A DNA stretch of 64,000 bases, taken from Opitutales bacterium UBA5694. GTDB taxonomy: Bacteria > Verrucomicrobiota > Verrucomicrobiia > Opitutales > Opitutaceae. Position numbers and translations under genes: made by a program. The notes under the pieces were generated by a model. It worked only from the letters and a program-made list of their open reading frames with translations, had not been told where the DNA came from and ran no database searches. The stretch lies in assembly GCA_002420185.1 (NCBI GenBank), contig DIHO01000020.1, positions 141,127-205,126 of the forward strand, in the 5' to 3' direction. Below are positions 44,483 through 53,131 of the stretch, piece by piece; the stretch's first letter is position 1; every line of letters starts with the position of its first letter.

Positions 44483-45451
44483 TTAGAGAAGCCTCAACTT
44501 GTCGATGCTCTTTTGCCTCTCAGCAGCCTCGATCTCAATTTCGTGAACGCTATCTGTCTTTACGACTTCTCCTCGCTCGTAGCCGATATATTCGAGCCAT
44601 CCTTCGGATCGCATTTGGCGTCGATGGTCGATCTCCACGAACAGTGGATCAGCGGTGGCTTGCTCCAGAATTTCGATTATGTCTCCTTCAATTTCAAAAC
44701 CGCATGCCTGGAGAATCGTTTTGGCCATTAACAAATGTCCAAGCTCATTTGGGTGAATGCCATCGTTAGAAAGATGAAATTGGGGATCTATTTTCTGTCG
44801 CTGCCGGCTGTACTCCAGCATTGGCGTATTGAGATCGATCTTGCGAGCGGTCGACAGCTTGGCAATCATGATCCACTTTCCGTAGGTTCTAAGCACGTCG
44901 TTGTATTGCGCAAAGGGAGCCTGGTAGCTGAAGTCAGTGGCATTGGGCGGAGCGAGGGACTTTTTAGCGTCGGCGGCGAACGGCGGGGGAGTCAGCAAAA
45001 CGACTTCTGCGTTGCTGGCGTGGACTTTAGCAACGAGTGATTCTATGCCGGATTGGTAGGCTTGGAAACGATCCATTCCAAAGGGATGATAGATGCCATC
45101 GTTCATCCCGTAGCAAGCGAAGACAATATCGGGTTTTGTCTGCTCGAGAGCATGGTCCAGTCGCGAATGGATACAGGGTCTGGGAAAGGGGTGATCTGCT
45201 TCGCTTGTCCCTGCAGCGGTTTCACTTCCCAAGCCGAGGCTTATGATGTCATAGTCTAAGTCTGGATTCCATTTCTGGAGGAAGTAGGAGATAAAACTTA
45301 CATAAGTTCCCCTTTGGGTAATGGAGTCACCAAGTATGAGAACTCGCTTGTTGTGGAGATCGAGCTTGTTCTGGGCGGATATCCCACAAAGGAAAGAGCT
45401 GCCTATAAGAAGGAGGATCAGGATAGGATATCGACGCTTGCTTTGGGCCAT
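44483..45451 (-). CDS. Exported SGNH/GDSL esterase
   Basis: A 322-residue secreted hydrolase. A signal peptide covers about 1-27 (GISA). The SGNH blocks are GDSITQRG (Ser43), the oxyanion region around LGLGSET, GMND (Asn117) and DGIHPNE (Asp230, His233), all in the right order. Its role is probably removal of acetyl or other acyl groups from a polysaccharide, as these genes cluster with sulfatases. It lies on the minus strand between the ACT protein and the PHP-type gene, and diverges from the latter. Confidence 0.9.
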   Translation of the reverse strand: MAQSKRRYPILILLLIGSSFLCGISAQNKLDLHNKRVLILGDSITQRGTYVSFISYFLQKWNPDLDYDIISLGLGSETAAGTSEADHPFPRPCIHSRLDHALEQTKPDIVFACYGMNDGIYHPFGMDRFQAYQSGIESLVAKVHASNAEVVLLTPPPFAADAKKSLAPPNATDFSYQAPFAQYNDVLRTYGKWIMIAKLSTARKIDLNTPMLEYSRQRQKIDPQFHLSNDGIHPNELGHLLMAKTILQACGFEIEGDIIEILEQATADPLFVEIDHRRQMRSEGWLEYIGYERGEVVKTDSVHEIEIEAAERQKSIDKLRLL

Positions 45452-45737
45452 TCTCGAAGGGGATAAATCCTCATAGATGAAATTCTATCCATGGGATGAT
45501 AGCTAGAATATTTTGACCTCGCCATTGGGAAAAGTTATCCTTCTCAGCTGTCCATTTCTATCGGATACCCTTTTGTTGGAACGGCCCCATGAAAGACCTT
45601 GAAACGATCTCTGGCTTGTCGGCGCCGAACAGCTTGAAAGGATGCTTGATTGGCTGATTCGGCTCTCCGTGAAATTAGTCGAAATTATATGGTCAAGCCG
45701 CTATGCGATCTGTATGGCTTGTTGCGAAATTTGTTTT

Positions 45738-46817
45738 ATGCGAGATATTTACCGATTTGCCATTCCGATTATCCTACCACTGCTTTTCGTTGGCTGCACT
45801 TCGAAGAAATGGTACAAGGGCAATACCCACGTGCACACTATATTGTGCGGCCATGCAGATACTTCGCCGGAAGCGGTGACCGCTTGGTATCACGAGCGTG
45901 GCTATAATTTCCTTTGTTTGTCGGAGCATAATCAGTTCATAGATCCGGCGACGGTGAAGATGCCCGCCGACCTGCGAGACGACTTTATTCTAATTCCCTC
46001 CGAGGAGGTTACCGGTGGGGATCAAGCTCATTCGACGGCCTTGAATATCGATGGAGTGGTCGACCCTCGACTCGTGCAGCCCAGCGGGGCGAGCAAAACT
46101 CAAGTAATACAAGCCCATGTTCACGGCGCCGAGCAGCAGCATGGCCATTCCATCCTGAATCATCCAAATTTCCACTACCGCAATTCAGCAGAGGATATTC
46201 GGCCCGTTGAAGGACTGCATATGTTCGAGCTGTATAACGGGCATCCAGCAGTCAACAATTTCGGAGACCATGAACATGATTCGGTAGAGGAAATGTGGGA
46301 TGATCTTTTGACCGATGGTATGCTGATCTATGGGGTGTCTTCGGATGACGCGCACAAGTTTCAGGAAATCGGACTGGAGCATTCCAATCCCGGTCGTGGC
46401 TGGGTCATGGTCCAGGCGGACTTGCTAACACCAGATTCAATTTCGGAGGCGATGTACCGTGGAAACTTTTATGCGACCAGTGGTGTGATGCTGAGCGAGG
46501 CGAGCGTAGAAGATCGCCAGATTTCGGTGACAGTTGATGAGGCCGGAACAGAGCGAGAACTGTCTAGCCCATTTGTAATGGGACATACAATAGCTGACGG
46601 GAAAAATGGATACACGATCCAGTTTATTGGCCCGGAAGGGCGAGTGTTGGAAGCCGTAAATGGCACGAAAGCAACCTTTTCAGTATCCAGCGATTACGAC
46701 TACGTTCGTGCCAAAATAACCTACACGCGAAAAGCCGGTCAGGAATTCGAAAATTTCTATGCCTGGATGCAGCCGGTTTTCACCGATGGACGAGTGCATT
46801 TCGTGATACAAGAGTAG
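45738..46817 (+). CDS. PHP-domain lipoprotein, CehA/McbA-type metallohydrolase
   Basis: A protein of about 359 residues from the ATG at 45738. The sequence upstream to 45642 is open but does not give a good signal. The N-terminus MRDIYRFAIP is followed by LLFVGC, a lipobox with the lipidated Cys20. The metal site of the PHP fold is visible: GNTHVHT (30-36), LSEHNQF, ILNHPN and VSSDDAHK. The C-terminal 120 residues form a small beta domain common in this subfamily. Relatives cleave phosphoesters or carbamate-type bonds; here the target is probably exported. The gene is the only one between the SGNH esterase and the PSD1 gene. Confidence 0.82.
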   Translation: MRDIYRFAIPIILPLLFVGCTSKKWYKGNTHVHTILCGHADTSPEAVTAWYHERGYNFLCLSEHNQFIDPATVKMPADLRDDFILIPSEEVTGGDQAHSTALNIDGVVDPRLVQPSGASKTQVIQAHVHGAEQQHGHSILNHPNFHYRNSAEDIRPVEGLHMFELYNGHPAVNNFGDHEHDSVEEMWDDLLTDGMLIYGVSSDDAHKFQEIGLEHSNPGRGWVMVQADLLTPDSISEAMYRGNFYATSGVMLSEASVEDRQISVTVDEAGTERELSSPFVMGHTIADGKNGYTIQFIGPEGRVLEAVNGTKATFSVSSDYDYVRAKITYTRKAGQEFENFYAWMQPVFTDGRVHFVIQE

Positions 46818-46836
46818 AACAGGCATCCTGCCTGTT
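46818..46836 (+). terminator. Short hairpin after the PHP lipoprotein gene
   Basis: An eight-base-pair perfect stem (aacaggca at 46818-46825 with tgcctgtt at 46829-46836), three-base loop, starting at the stop codon. It is followed by only a short T run, so termination would be weak. Confidence 0.45.
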
Positions 46837-47260
46837 TACAGAAAGGAAGCACAAAACCATAACGCGTACACTTTTTGTTAAAAGAACCTATCCCGAATCC
46901 TGTTTTCGCGCTGCTGAGAACGGTTTTAGGACGACAAGGAACGCCTCGTTATTGGGCTGAATCATCGCTCGCAATCAATCGAAATATTTATTTCCGTTAC
47001 TTGTGCTACAAGATCAGTTCCCGAACGGTTCTCGAAAACGCCGCGGCGAAACCCCATTTCTATTGCAAAACGCTCTCGATACTCCGCGTTAAGTTAGCTA
47101 GGTTCCATCAAATCAAACAACTAACCTACTCGTTGGCTAGCTCTCGGATTTTCAAAGATTCGGTCGACAAATTGGAGAGCGAGGTCATGGTTAAAGTTTA
47201 CCCAATATCCGACCGACTATACCAACAATTTTCCCACCATACCGTGTTTTACAAACAATA
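46837..47260. other. Intergenic region before the second PSD1 gene
   Basis: About 420 bases. A 128-codon plus-strand frame (46875-47261) opens with TTG but has a basic, serine/tyrosine-rich composition with no family signature, and it ends on the start codon of the PSD1 gene, so I treat it as non-coding. The PSD1 promoter should lie here. Confidence 0.45.
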
Positions 47261-50200
47261 ATGAATCGTTCTCTACCACCCGCTAAACCCAAGATTGCCC
47301 TCGCCTCCGTTAGCTTGGGAATTTTAGGCCTAGCACCTCTTTCAGCGAGCGACGCGGAACGCCTCTCATTCAATCTCGATGTCCGCCCAATACTAGCGGA
47401 GAACTGCTTTCACTGTCACGGGCAGGATGCCAACAAGAGAAAAGCGGAACTTCGGCTCGACACTCCAAGCGGTGCATTCGGGGACCTAGGAGGCTACGCA
47501 GCCATAGTTGCAGGCGATCCGAGCGAGAGCGAACTCTACTTGAGAGTGACCGCTTCAGATCCGGAAGAGGTCATGCCTCCTCCAGACTCGAATCGCTCGC
47601 TAACTGACGCCCAACGCGAAACGCTCCGCCAATGGATCGATCAAGGAGGAGAGTATGATACCCACTGGGCCTTTCTTCCCCCGGTGAAAGAGGATCCGCC
47701 AGAGCTGTCAGAAAAGCCAATTGACGCCTTTGTGGCGAAAAGGCTCACCGAGAAAAGTCTCGTTTTTTCCCATGAGGCCATACCAGAGATCTGGCTCCGC
47801 CGGGTTTCCTTCGACCTGATTGGGCTTCCACCTAAGCTCGCGGAACTAGATCTATTTTTGAGTGATCTGAAGTCTTCTGGAGAAGCCGCCTACGCACGCC
47901 AAGTCGACCGCCTCCTCTCCTCTCCCCACTTCGGTGAACGTCTGGCAGCGGACTGGATGGACGCTTCTCGCTATGCAGACACCCATGGATTCAACAATGA
48001 CAGTACCCGAAGCATGTGGCGGTGGCGCGACTGGGTAATTGACGCTTTCAACCAGAACATGCCCTACGACCAGTTCATTATCGAGCAGCTCGCGGGCGAC
48101 CTATTGCCCAATCCGACACTCGAGCAGCGAATCGCCACTGGGTTTAGCCGCAATCACGGTATTAATTCCGAAGGGGGTATCATCGACGAGGAATACCGTG
48201 TGGAGTACGTAGCGGACCGCGTTCGTACCGTAGGAATGGTCTGGATGGGACTGACCACCGAATGTGCCCGTTGCCATGATCACAAATACGATCCATTCAC
48301 TCAGGAGGACTACTATCGACTCTTCGCATTTTTCAACAATATAAACGAATTGGGAGAGGATGGTCGCGTGGCGAACGCCGTTCCTATGATCGTTTCTCCG
48401 ACTTGGGAACAACAGCAGCAGTTAGACCAACTGGAAGATGCTTTCGCCGAAGCTAATCGAGCCAAAGAGAGCTACCTACTGAATCAAACATTATCTGAAA
48501 ACGCCCTCAAGCTGGCCCAGGAACGGAGAACTTCGCTTCAATCCCTTCTACCCTCTCCTCATTGGCATATCAGCGATAACTCCGTCACGGAGGAAGGCCC
48601 TTTCGAACGAGGCGAAAACTCGGAAGAGGAAGCTGAAGGAACAAGCTCCATCCTTACTGCCAGCGCAACCAAGAGAATCGGCCAAATCCGTGCAGGAAAG
48701 AACGCCTACGAAGACAAGAGTGACGCTTTTTCTATCACTTTCTGGATACGTCCTGACTCGACCAATCCTAAAAACGCGCCCTTGATATCGAACGCCGCCT
48801 TCGACGAGGCTCCGAGCAGTTCCAGCTACGGCAAGGGATGGGACATAAGACTGGTCAGCGGTGAGATCGAGTTCGCCTTCGCCAAACGCTACCCCGCCTA
48901 CGCAGCGATTGCTCGCACCTCCGGTGCGAATATCAAGCCAAACCAATGGACCCACGTTTCGATAGTGTTTACAGGGAGGCTACCCGAGGACAACGCCTAC
49001 ACTCCCATATCGCGTTTTCGGGTTTTTGTAGATGGGGTCGAGATGAGCCGCAAAACTCTCCATGACGGAATTCAGGATTCGCCTAAAGAGAAGAAGCGAA
49101 CCACAACCCTTGGATTCGACTTGCATCCCAACGGATCGCGATTCATCGGCGAAATGGACGATATCCTGCAATTTGGCAGTGCATTGGATGACGCTGAGAT
49201 CGGCGTTTTATTTGAATACCAGGCTCTCGCCATAGCCATTACGCAGTTCGATGGAAACTCAGCCCAAGACAAGCACCGCAAGCAGCTCTTAAGCTCGGTT
49301 CTTAGCCAAATTTCCGATACCAAATGGAAACAATTAAGTCGGAACCTGAGCAAAACTCGAAACAATCTTCTCGCTCTCGAGCGGTCTCTTCCGACAACCA
49401 TGGTTATGGATGAGCGAAGCCAGATGCGAGCGACCTATGTTCTCAATCGAGGCCTCTACGATTCCCCTGGAAAACGGGTGGAAGCCGGTGTTCCGGAAAG
49501 CTGGATCGCGCCCTGGCCTAAAGACGCTCCCAAAAACCGATTGGGTCTCGCCCATTGGCTCACACAACCTGAGAATCCCCTCACCTCCAGAGTGGTCGTA
49601 AATCGGTTCTGGCAACAATTATTTGGAGTCGGCCTCGTCAAAACCTCCGAAGATTTCGGTGTTCAGTCAGAGTACCCCAGCCATCCGGAATTGCTCGACT
49701 GGCTGGCGGTAGACTTTATCGAATCTGGTTGGGATGTGAAGCGCTTCCTGAGACAAATCGTTCTTTCCCAAACCTACCGCCAGCAATCTCGCATTTCTCA
49801 TCAACTCAATACCCTCGACCCAGAAAACCGGCTTCTGGCCCGCGGGCCCCGTCTCCGCCTTCCAGCCGAAGCCATCCGAGATCAAGCCCTGGCACTATCG
49901 GGACTCCTCAGCACGGAAATCGGGGGTCCCAGCGTACACCCGTATCAACCCGAGAACCTGTACAAGGCAACCGTAGTGGGTGCCAACTATCCGAGCACCA
50001 AATGGATTCAAAGCGAGGGTTCCGACCTGTACCGTCGCAGTCTCTACACTTTTTGGAAACGCACCGTACCGCATCCGTTGATGACGACTTTTGACGCGCC
50101 GGACCGTGAAGTTTGCACGGTCCGTCGTTCCCGCACCAATACACCGCTTCAAGCCCTCGCCCTCATGAATGATCCGACTTTCGTGGAAGCATCGCGGGCT

Positions 50201-50488
50201 CTAGCGGAAAAAATCCTTACTGAATCCGACACGGGACCAGAAAATCGATTGCAGCGCGCTTTTCAAATGGCTACCGGTCGTCTACCTAACTCCGAAGAGT
50301 TGAGCGTTCTTGTTACAGCACTCGAGGAAATGGAAACGTCCTACCGCTCAAATCCGTCAGAGGCGGAGGCCTTTCTGGGCGTAGGTGAATCCGATGTCCA
50401 CAGCGATCGCACCCCCATTAAAATCGCTGCGTTAACCGCTGTAATGAGCCTAATCCTAAATCTCGACGAAACCCTAACGAAAGGATGA
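47261..50488 (+). CDS. PSD1 cytochrome/DUF1549/LamG/DUF1553 protein
   Basis: A 1,075-residue exported c-type cytochrome protein. After a signal peptide (about 1-30) comes the PSD1 domain with C49-F-H-C-H53, then DUF1549 (about 140-355) with ADWMDASRYADTHGF and ECARCHDHKYDP, a second haem motif. An insert of about 170 residues (470-640) reads as a LamG/concanavalin-type domain (AFSITFWIRPDS, NQWTHVSIVFTG, RFRVFVDG). DUF1553 fills about 745-1030 (SRVVVNRFWQQLFG, REVCTVRRSRTNTPLQAL). The domain order is the same as in the protein at 13371-16121 apart from the type of glycan-binding insert. DUF1501 follows 80 bases downstream. Confidence 0.92.
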   Translation: MNRSLPPAKPKIALASVSLGILGLAPLSASDAERLSFNLDVRPILAENCFHCHGQDANKRKAELRLDTPSGAFGDLGGYAAIVAGDPSESELYLRVTASDPEEVMPPPDSNRSLTDAQRETLRQWIDQGGEYDTHWAFLPPVKEDPPELSEKPIDAFVAKRLTEKSLVFSHEAIPEIWLRRVSFDLIGLPPKLAELDLFLSDLKSSGEAAYARQVDRLLSSPHFGERLAADWMDASRYADTHGFNNDSTRSMWRWRDWVIDAFNQNMPYDQFIIEQLAGDLLPNPTLEQRIATGFSRNHGINSEGGIIDEEYRVEYVADRVRTVGMVWMGLTTECARCHDHKYDPFTQEDYYRLFAFFNNINELGEDGRVANAVPMIVSPTWEQQQQLDQLEDAFAEANRAKESYLLNQTLSENALKLAQERRTSLQSLLPSPHWHISDNSVTEEGPFERGENSEEEAEGTSSILTASATKRIGQIRAGKNAYEDKSDAFSITFWIRPDSTNPKNAPLISNAAFDEAPSSSSYGKGWDIRLVSGEIEFAFAKRYPAYAAIARTSGANIKPNQWTHVSIVFTGRLPEDNAYTPISRFRVFVDGVEMSRKTLHDGIQDSPKEKKRTTTLGFDLHPNGSRFIGEMDDILQFGSALDDAEIGVLFEYQALAIAITQFDGNSAQDKHRKQLLSSVLSQISDTKWKQLSRNLSKTRNNLLALERSLPTTMVMDERSQMRATYVLNRGLYDSPGKRVEAGVPESWIAPWPKDAPKNRLGLAHWLTQPENPLTSRVVVNRFWQQLFGVGLVKTSEDFGVQSEYPSHPELLDWLAVDFIESGWDVKRFLRQIVLSQTYRQQSRISHQLNTLDPENRLLARGPRLRLPAEAIRDQALALSGLLSTEIGGPSVHPYQPENLYKATVVGANYPSTKWIQSEGSDLYRRSLYTFWKRTVPHPLMTTFDAPDREVCTVRRSRTNTPLQALALMNDPTFVEASRALAEKILTESDTGPENRLQRAFQMATGRLPNSEELSVLVTALEEMETSYRSNPSEAEAFLGVGESDVHSDRTPIKIAALTAVMSLILNLDETLTKG

Positions 50489-50568
50489 CAAGCTGATGCA
50501 TTATCCTACGAAATTGAATATCCAAAAGTTAGGCCTGATTGTCCTCAAGCAGCCGATTAAGAACCGCC

Positions 50569-52008
50569 ATGCACGATTGCTCTAATTACCATAGCCCTTG
50601 CACACGACGGGATTTCCTGACCAAAATGGCGTACGGAGTCGGCACCGCTGCACTCAGTACTATCTTTTCTCAAAACGGATACGCCGCCAGCAAGCTTTCG
50701 AACGCATCGAAATATACCGCCAAAGCGAAACGGGTCATCTTCCTCTTTCAGTCTGGCGGACCCTCTCACCTTGACCTCTTCGACCCCAAACCTCAAATTA
50801 CCAGCCGATTTGGTCAAGATGTTCCTGAATCCGTTTTCCAAGGACAACGAGTGACAGGCATGGTATCCAATCAAAGCCGTTTTGTCGTAGTTCCCAGCAA
50901 ATTCAAATTTGGACCGGCCGGCCAGAGTGGCATGGAGATGAGCGACTTATTGCCCTGGACGAAAAAGATTGCCGACGAGATTTGCCTCATCCGAACCGTT
51001 CACAGCGAGGCGATCAATCATGATCCGGCGATTACGTTCTTCCAAACCGGTAGCCAATTACCTGGACGTCCTAGTATGGGCGCGTGGATCGACTATGGGC
51101 TCGGAACGGCAAACAACAACCTCCCATCCTTCGTTGTCATGAATTCTGTAGCTAGCGAGGGATCCGCCGGCCAGGGACTCCTTTCTCGTTTGTGGGGGTC
51201 CGGATTCCTGCCAAGCAAGCACCAAGGGGTCCAGTTCAGGGGTGGAGACGACCCCGTCCTTTACTTGAACAATCCCCCCGGCATGAACTCCGAGCGACGA
51301 CGAACATTCCTCGACCACCTGGGGAGCCTCAACCATATGCAACATCAGCGAGTAGGCGACCCTGAAATCGAAGCCCGTATCGCCCAATACGAAATGGCTT
51401 ACCGAATGCAGACTAGTGTTCCCCATCTCGCCGACTTGAGTGACGAGCCGGAATCTACGTATCAGCTTTACGGCGACGACTCCAAAACGCCGGGTACCTT
51501 CGCAGCCAATTGCATTATGGCGCGGCGCCTCACTGAACGAGGGGTTCGATTCATTCAGCTCTACCACCGCGGGTGGGATCATCATGGAAGTGTAGAAAAA
51601 CGGCTTCCTGTCTCAACTCGTGACACGGACCAACCTAGCGCGGCGCTTGTTATGGACCTGAAACAGCGGGGATTGCTTGACGATACCTTGATTATTTGGG
51701 GAGGTGAATTCGGAAGAACGGTCTACGGACAGGGAGATCCCAAGCCTGATGCCTACGGACGCGATCACCATGGGAAGACCTTTTCTATGTGGATGGCTGG
51801 AGCTGGAATCAAGAAAGGGCACGTTCACGGGATTTCGGACGACTTCGGATTCAACATAGCAGAAAACCCGGTCCACGTTCATGATATCCAAGCAACTATC
51901 CTTCACCAGCTCGGCATCGAACATGAAGCCCTTACCTACCGCTTCCAGGGCCGCCAATATCGCCTCACAGACGTTCACGGCCAGGTTGTCAAAGAGATTC
52001 TCGCTTAG
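50569..52008 (+). CDS. DUF1501 exported protein (Tat signal), second copy
   Basis: A 479-residue DUF1501 protein from the ATG at 50569 (MHDCSNYH). A TTG at 50539 is in frame but less likely. A twin-arginine signal is present at CTRRDFLTKM (R13-R14). FLFQSGGPSHLDLFDPKP, TGSQLPGRPSMGAWIDYGLG, GGEFGRTVYGQ, GRDHHGKTFSMW and GIEHEALTYR match the family, and HIRTV-type positions with several His and Asp recall a metal site like that of sulfatases. It forms a pair with the PSD1 gene, 80 bases upstream, in the same order as at 12-16 kb. Confidence 0.92.
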   Translation: MHDCSNYHSPCTRRDFLTKMAYGVGTAALSTIFSQNGYAASKLSNASKYTAKAKRVIFLFQSGGPSHLDLFDPKPQITSRFGQDVPESVFQGQRVTGMVSNQSRFVVVPSKFKFGPAGQSGMEMSDLLPWTKKIADEICLIRTVHSEAINHDPAITFFQTGSQLPGRPSMGAWIDYGLGTANNNLPSFVVMNSVASEGSAGQGLLSRLWGSGFLPSKHQGVQFRGGDDPVLYLNNPPGMNSERRRTFLDHLGSLNHMQHQRVGDPEIEARIAQYEMAYRMQTSVPHLADLSDEPESTYQLYGDDSKTPGTFAANCIMARRLTERGVRFIQLYHRGWDHHGSVEKRLPVSTRDTDQPSAALVMDLKQRGLLDDTLIIWGGEFGRTVYGQGDPKPDAYGRDHHGKTFSMWMAGAGIKKGHVHGISDDFGFNIAENPVHVHDIQATILHQLGIEHEALTYRFQGRQYRLTDVHGQVVKEILA

Positions 52009-52272
52009 TATTATTCGACGGGATGTGCTCGACGACTTCGATTGAGCGATCGGTCCGATCAGCAGATTCAAATAGGACGAGACCTTCAACAGTCCGCCGC
52101 AGAGCCCGCGAAAAGAAACAAATCCTTGTTCCGCATCGGAGGATCCGCGTGGCAAGAAGCGTCATTTCGCATCAGCGACGGTTGTAAGTTAGGACTTCTC
52201 AAACACCGCGTTCCCTGCTTTTTAAATTGCCAATTCTTACGAAATTACGTTCATCCCGGTATTCCTCTCGAA

Positions 52273-53031
52273 ATGCTCAGCACCCAAAAACACTTACTTT
52301 CCGAATCCGAATGTAAATCGCTCGACTCATTGGGCTACGTTTCTCTGGGTCGACTGTTAGATGACGTGCAATTGGAGGCGATTCGTGAACGCGTTCGCCA
52401 ATTAGTCGAAGAGGAAGGTGATCAAGGAGGACATGAACTCTTTAGCTCAGATCGAATTCGCCACCCAAAAGAGGAAGGAGCCGACCGGCTTGCCAATCTC
52501 GTCAACAAGGGGTCGGTATTCGACTCACTCTACACCCATCCTAAATTGCTCGCAGCAATCAGCCACGTTCTAGGACCTGAAATCAAGTTGTCATCGCTCA
52601 ACTATCGGGCCGCCAAGCCAGGAAAAGGCCTGCAAAAGCTGCACGTCGACTGGAAATCTGTAGTCACGCCCGGCAAGTTCATAGTCTGTAATTCGATATG
52701 GCTATTGGATGATTTTACCAAAGCCAATGGAGCCACTCGGTTGGTACCCAAGTCGCACCTATTCGGCAAGATGCCCGAGGAGGTGATGAAAGATCCCTTG
52801 CAATCGCACCCAGATGAAATCCTTCTTGAGGCTCCAGCCGGAACGGTGATGGTATTCAACTCTCACTTATGGCATGGTGGGACGAGCAACCACACGAACC
52901 AACCACGCCGTGCCATTCATAGTTACTTTTGCATCCGAGAACAAGTTCAACAAACGCCTCAACAAAAATTTATCCAACAAGAAACGCTCAGCCGGATCTC
53001 AAGGGAAGCGAACTGGCTTTTGGATGTGTAG
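52273..53031 (+). CDS. Phytanoyl-CoA dioxygenase (PhyH) family protein
   Basis: A 252-residue Fe(II)/2-oxoglutarate dioxygenase-type protein from the ATG at 52273 (MLSTQKHLL). The open frame upstream to 52042 has a different, basic composition and is not needed. The metal triad is H124-x-D126 (KLHVDW) and H201 (HLWHGGT), and an arginine follows at R212/R213 for 2-oxoglutarate. It is likely a hydroxylase acting on a small molecule. PhyH genes are common near sulfatase and DUF1501 genes in this phylum, though their substrates are mostly unknown. Confidence 0.86.
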   Translation: MLSTQKHLLSESECKSLDSLGYVSLGRLLDDVQLEAIRERVRQLVEEEGDQGGHELFSSDRIRHPKEEGADRLANLVNKGSVFDSLYTHPKLLAAISHVLGPEIKLSSLNYRAAKPGKGLQKLHVDWKSVVTPGKFIVCNSIWLLDDFTKANGATRLVPKSHLFGKMPEEVMKDPLQSHPDEILLEAPAGTVMVFNSHLWHGGTSNHTNQPRRAIHSYFCIREQVQQTPQQKFIQQETLSRISREANWLLDV

Positions 53032-53060
53032 TCTAATATGACAGTTTGGTGGTAATATTT

Positions 53061-53131
53061 AGGTAGCGGGCGATCTCCGATCACCCACGGCATGGTTACG
53101 GGAATGGCTGCTCGGAGATCGCCCGCGACCT
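53061..53131. repeat. Dispersed palindromic repeat, copy 2
   Basis: Perfect 15-base arms gcgggcgatctccga (53066-53080) and tcggagatcgcccgc (53112-53126), with an outer match of aggt (53061-53064) and acct (53128-53131). The same core arms occur at 10144-10194. It abuts the stop codon of the VCBS gene that ends at 53131 and lies at the end of the PhyH gene, so it could act as a shared convergent terminator or be a REP-like element. Confidence 0.8.

Noticed and set aside
46875..47261. A 128-codon frame before the PSD1 gene
   Set aside because: TTG start, no ribosome-binding site, no family signature; ends exactly at the next start codon by chance.
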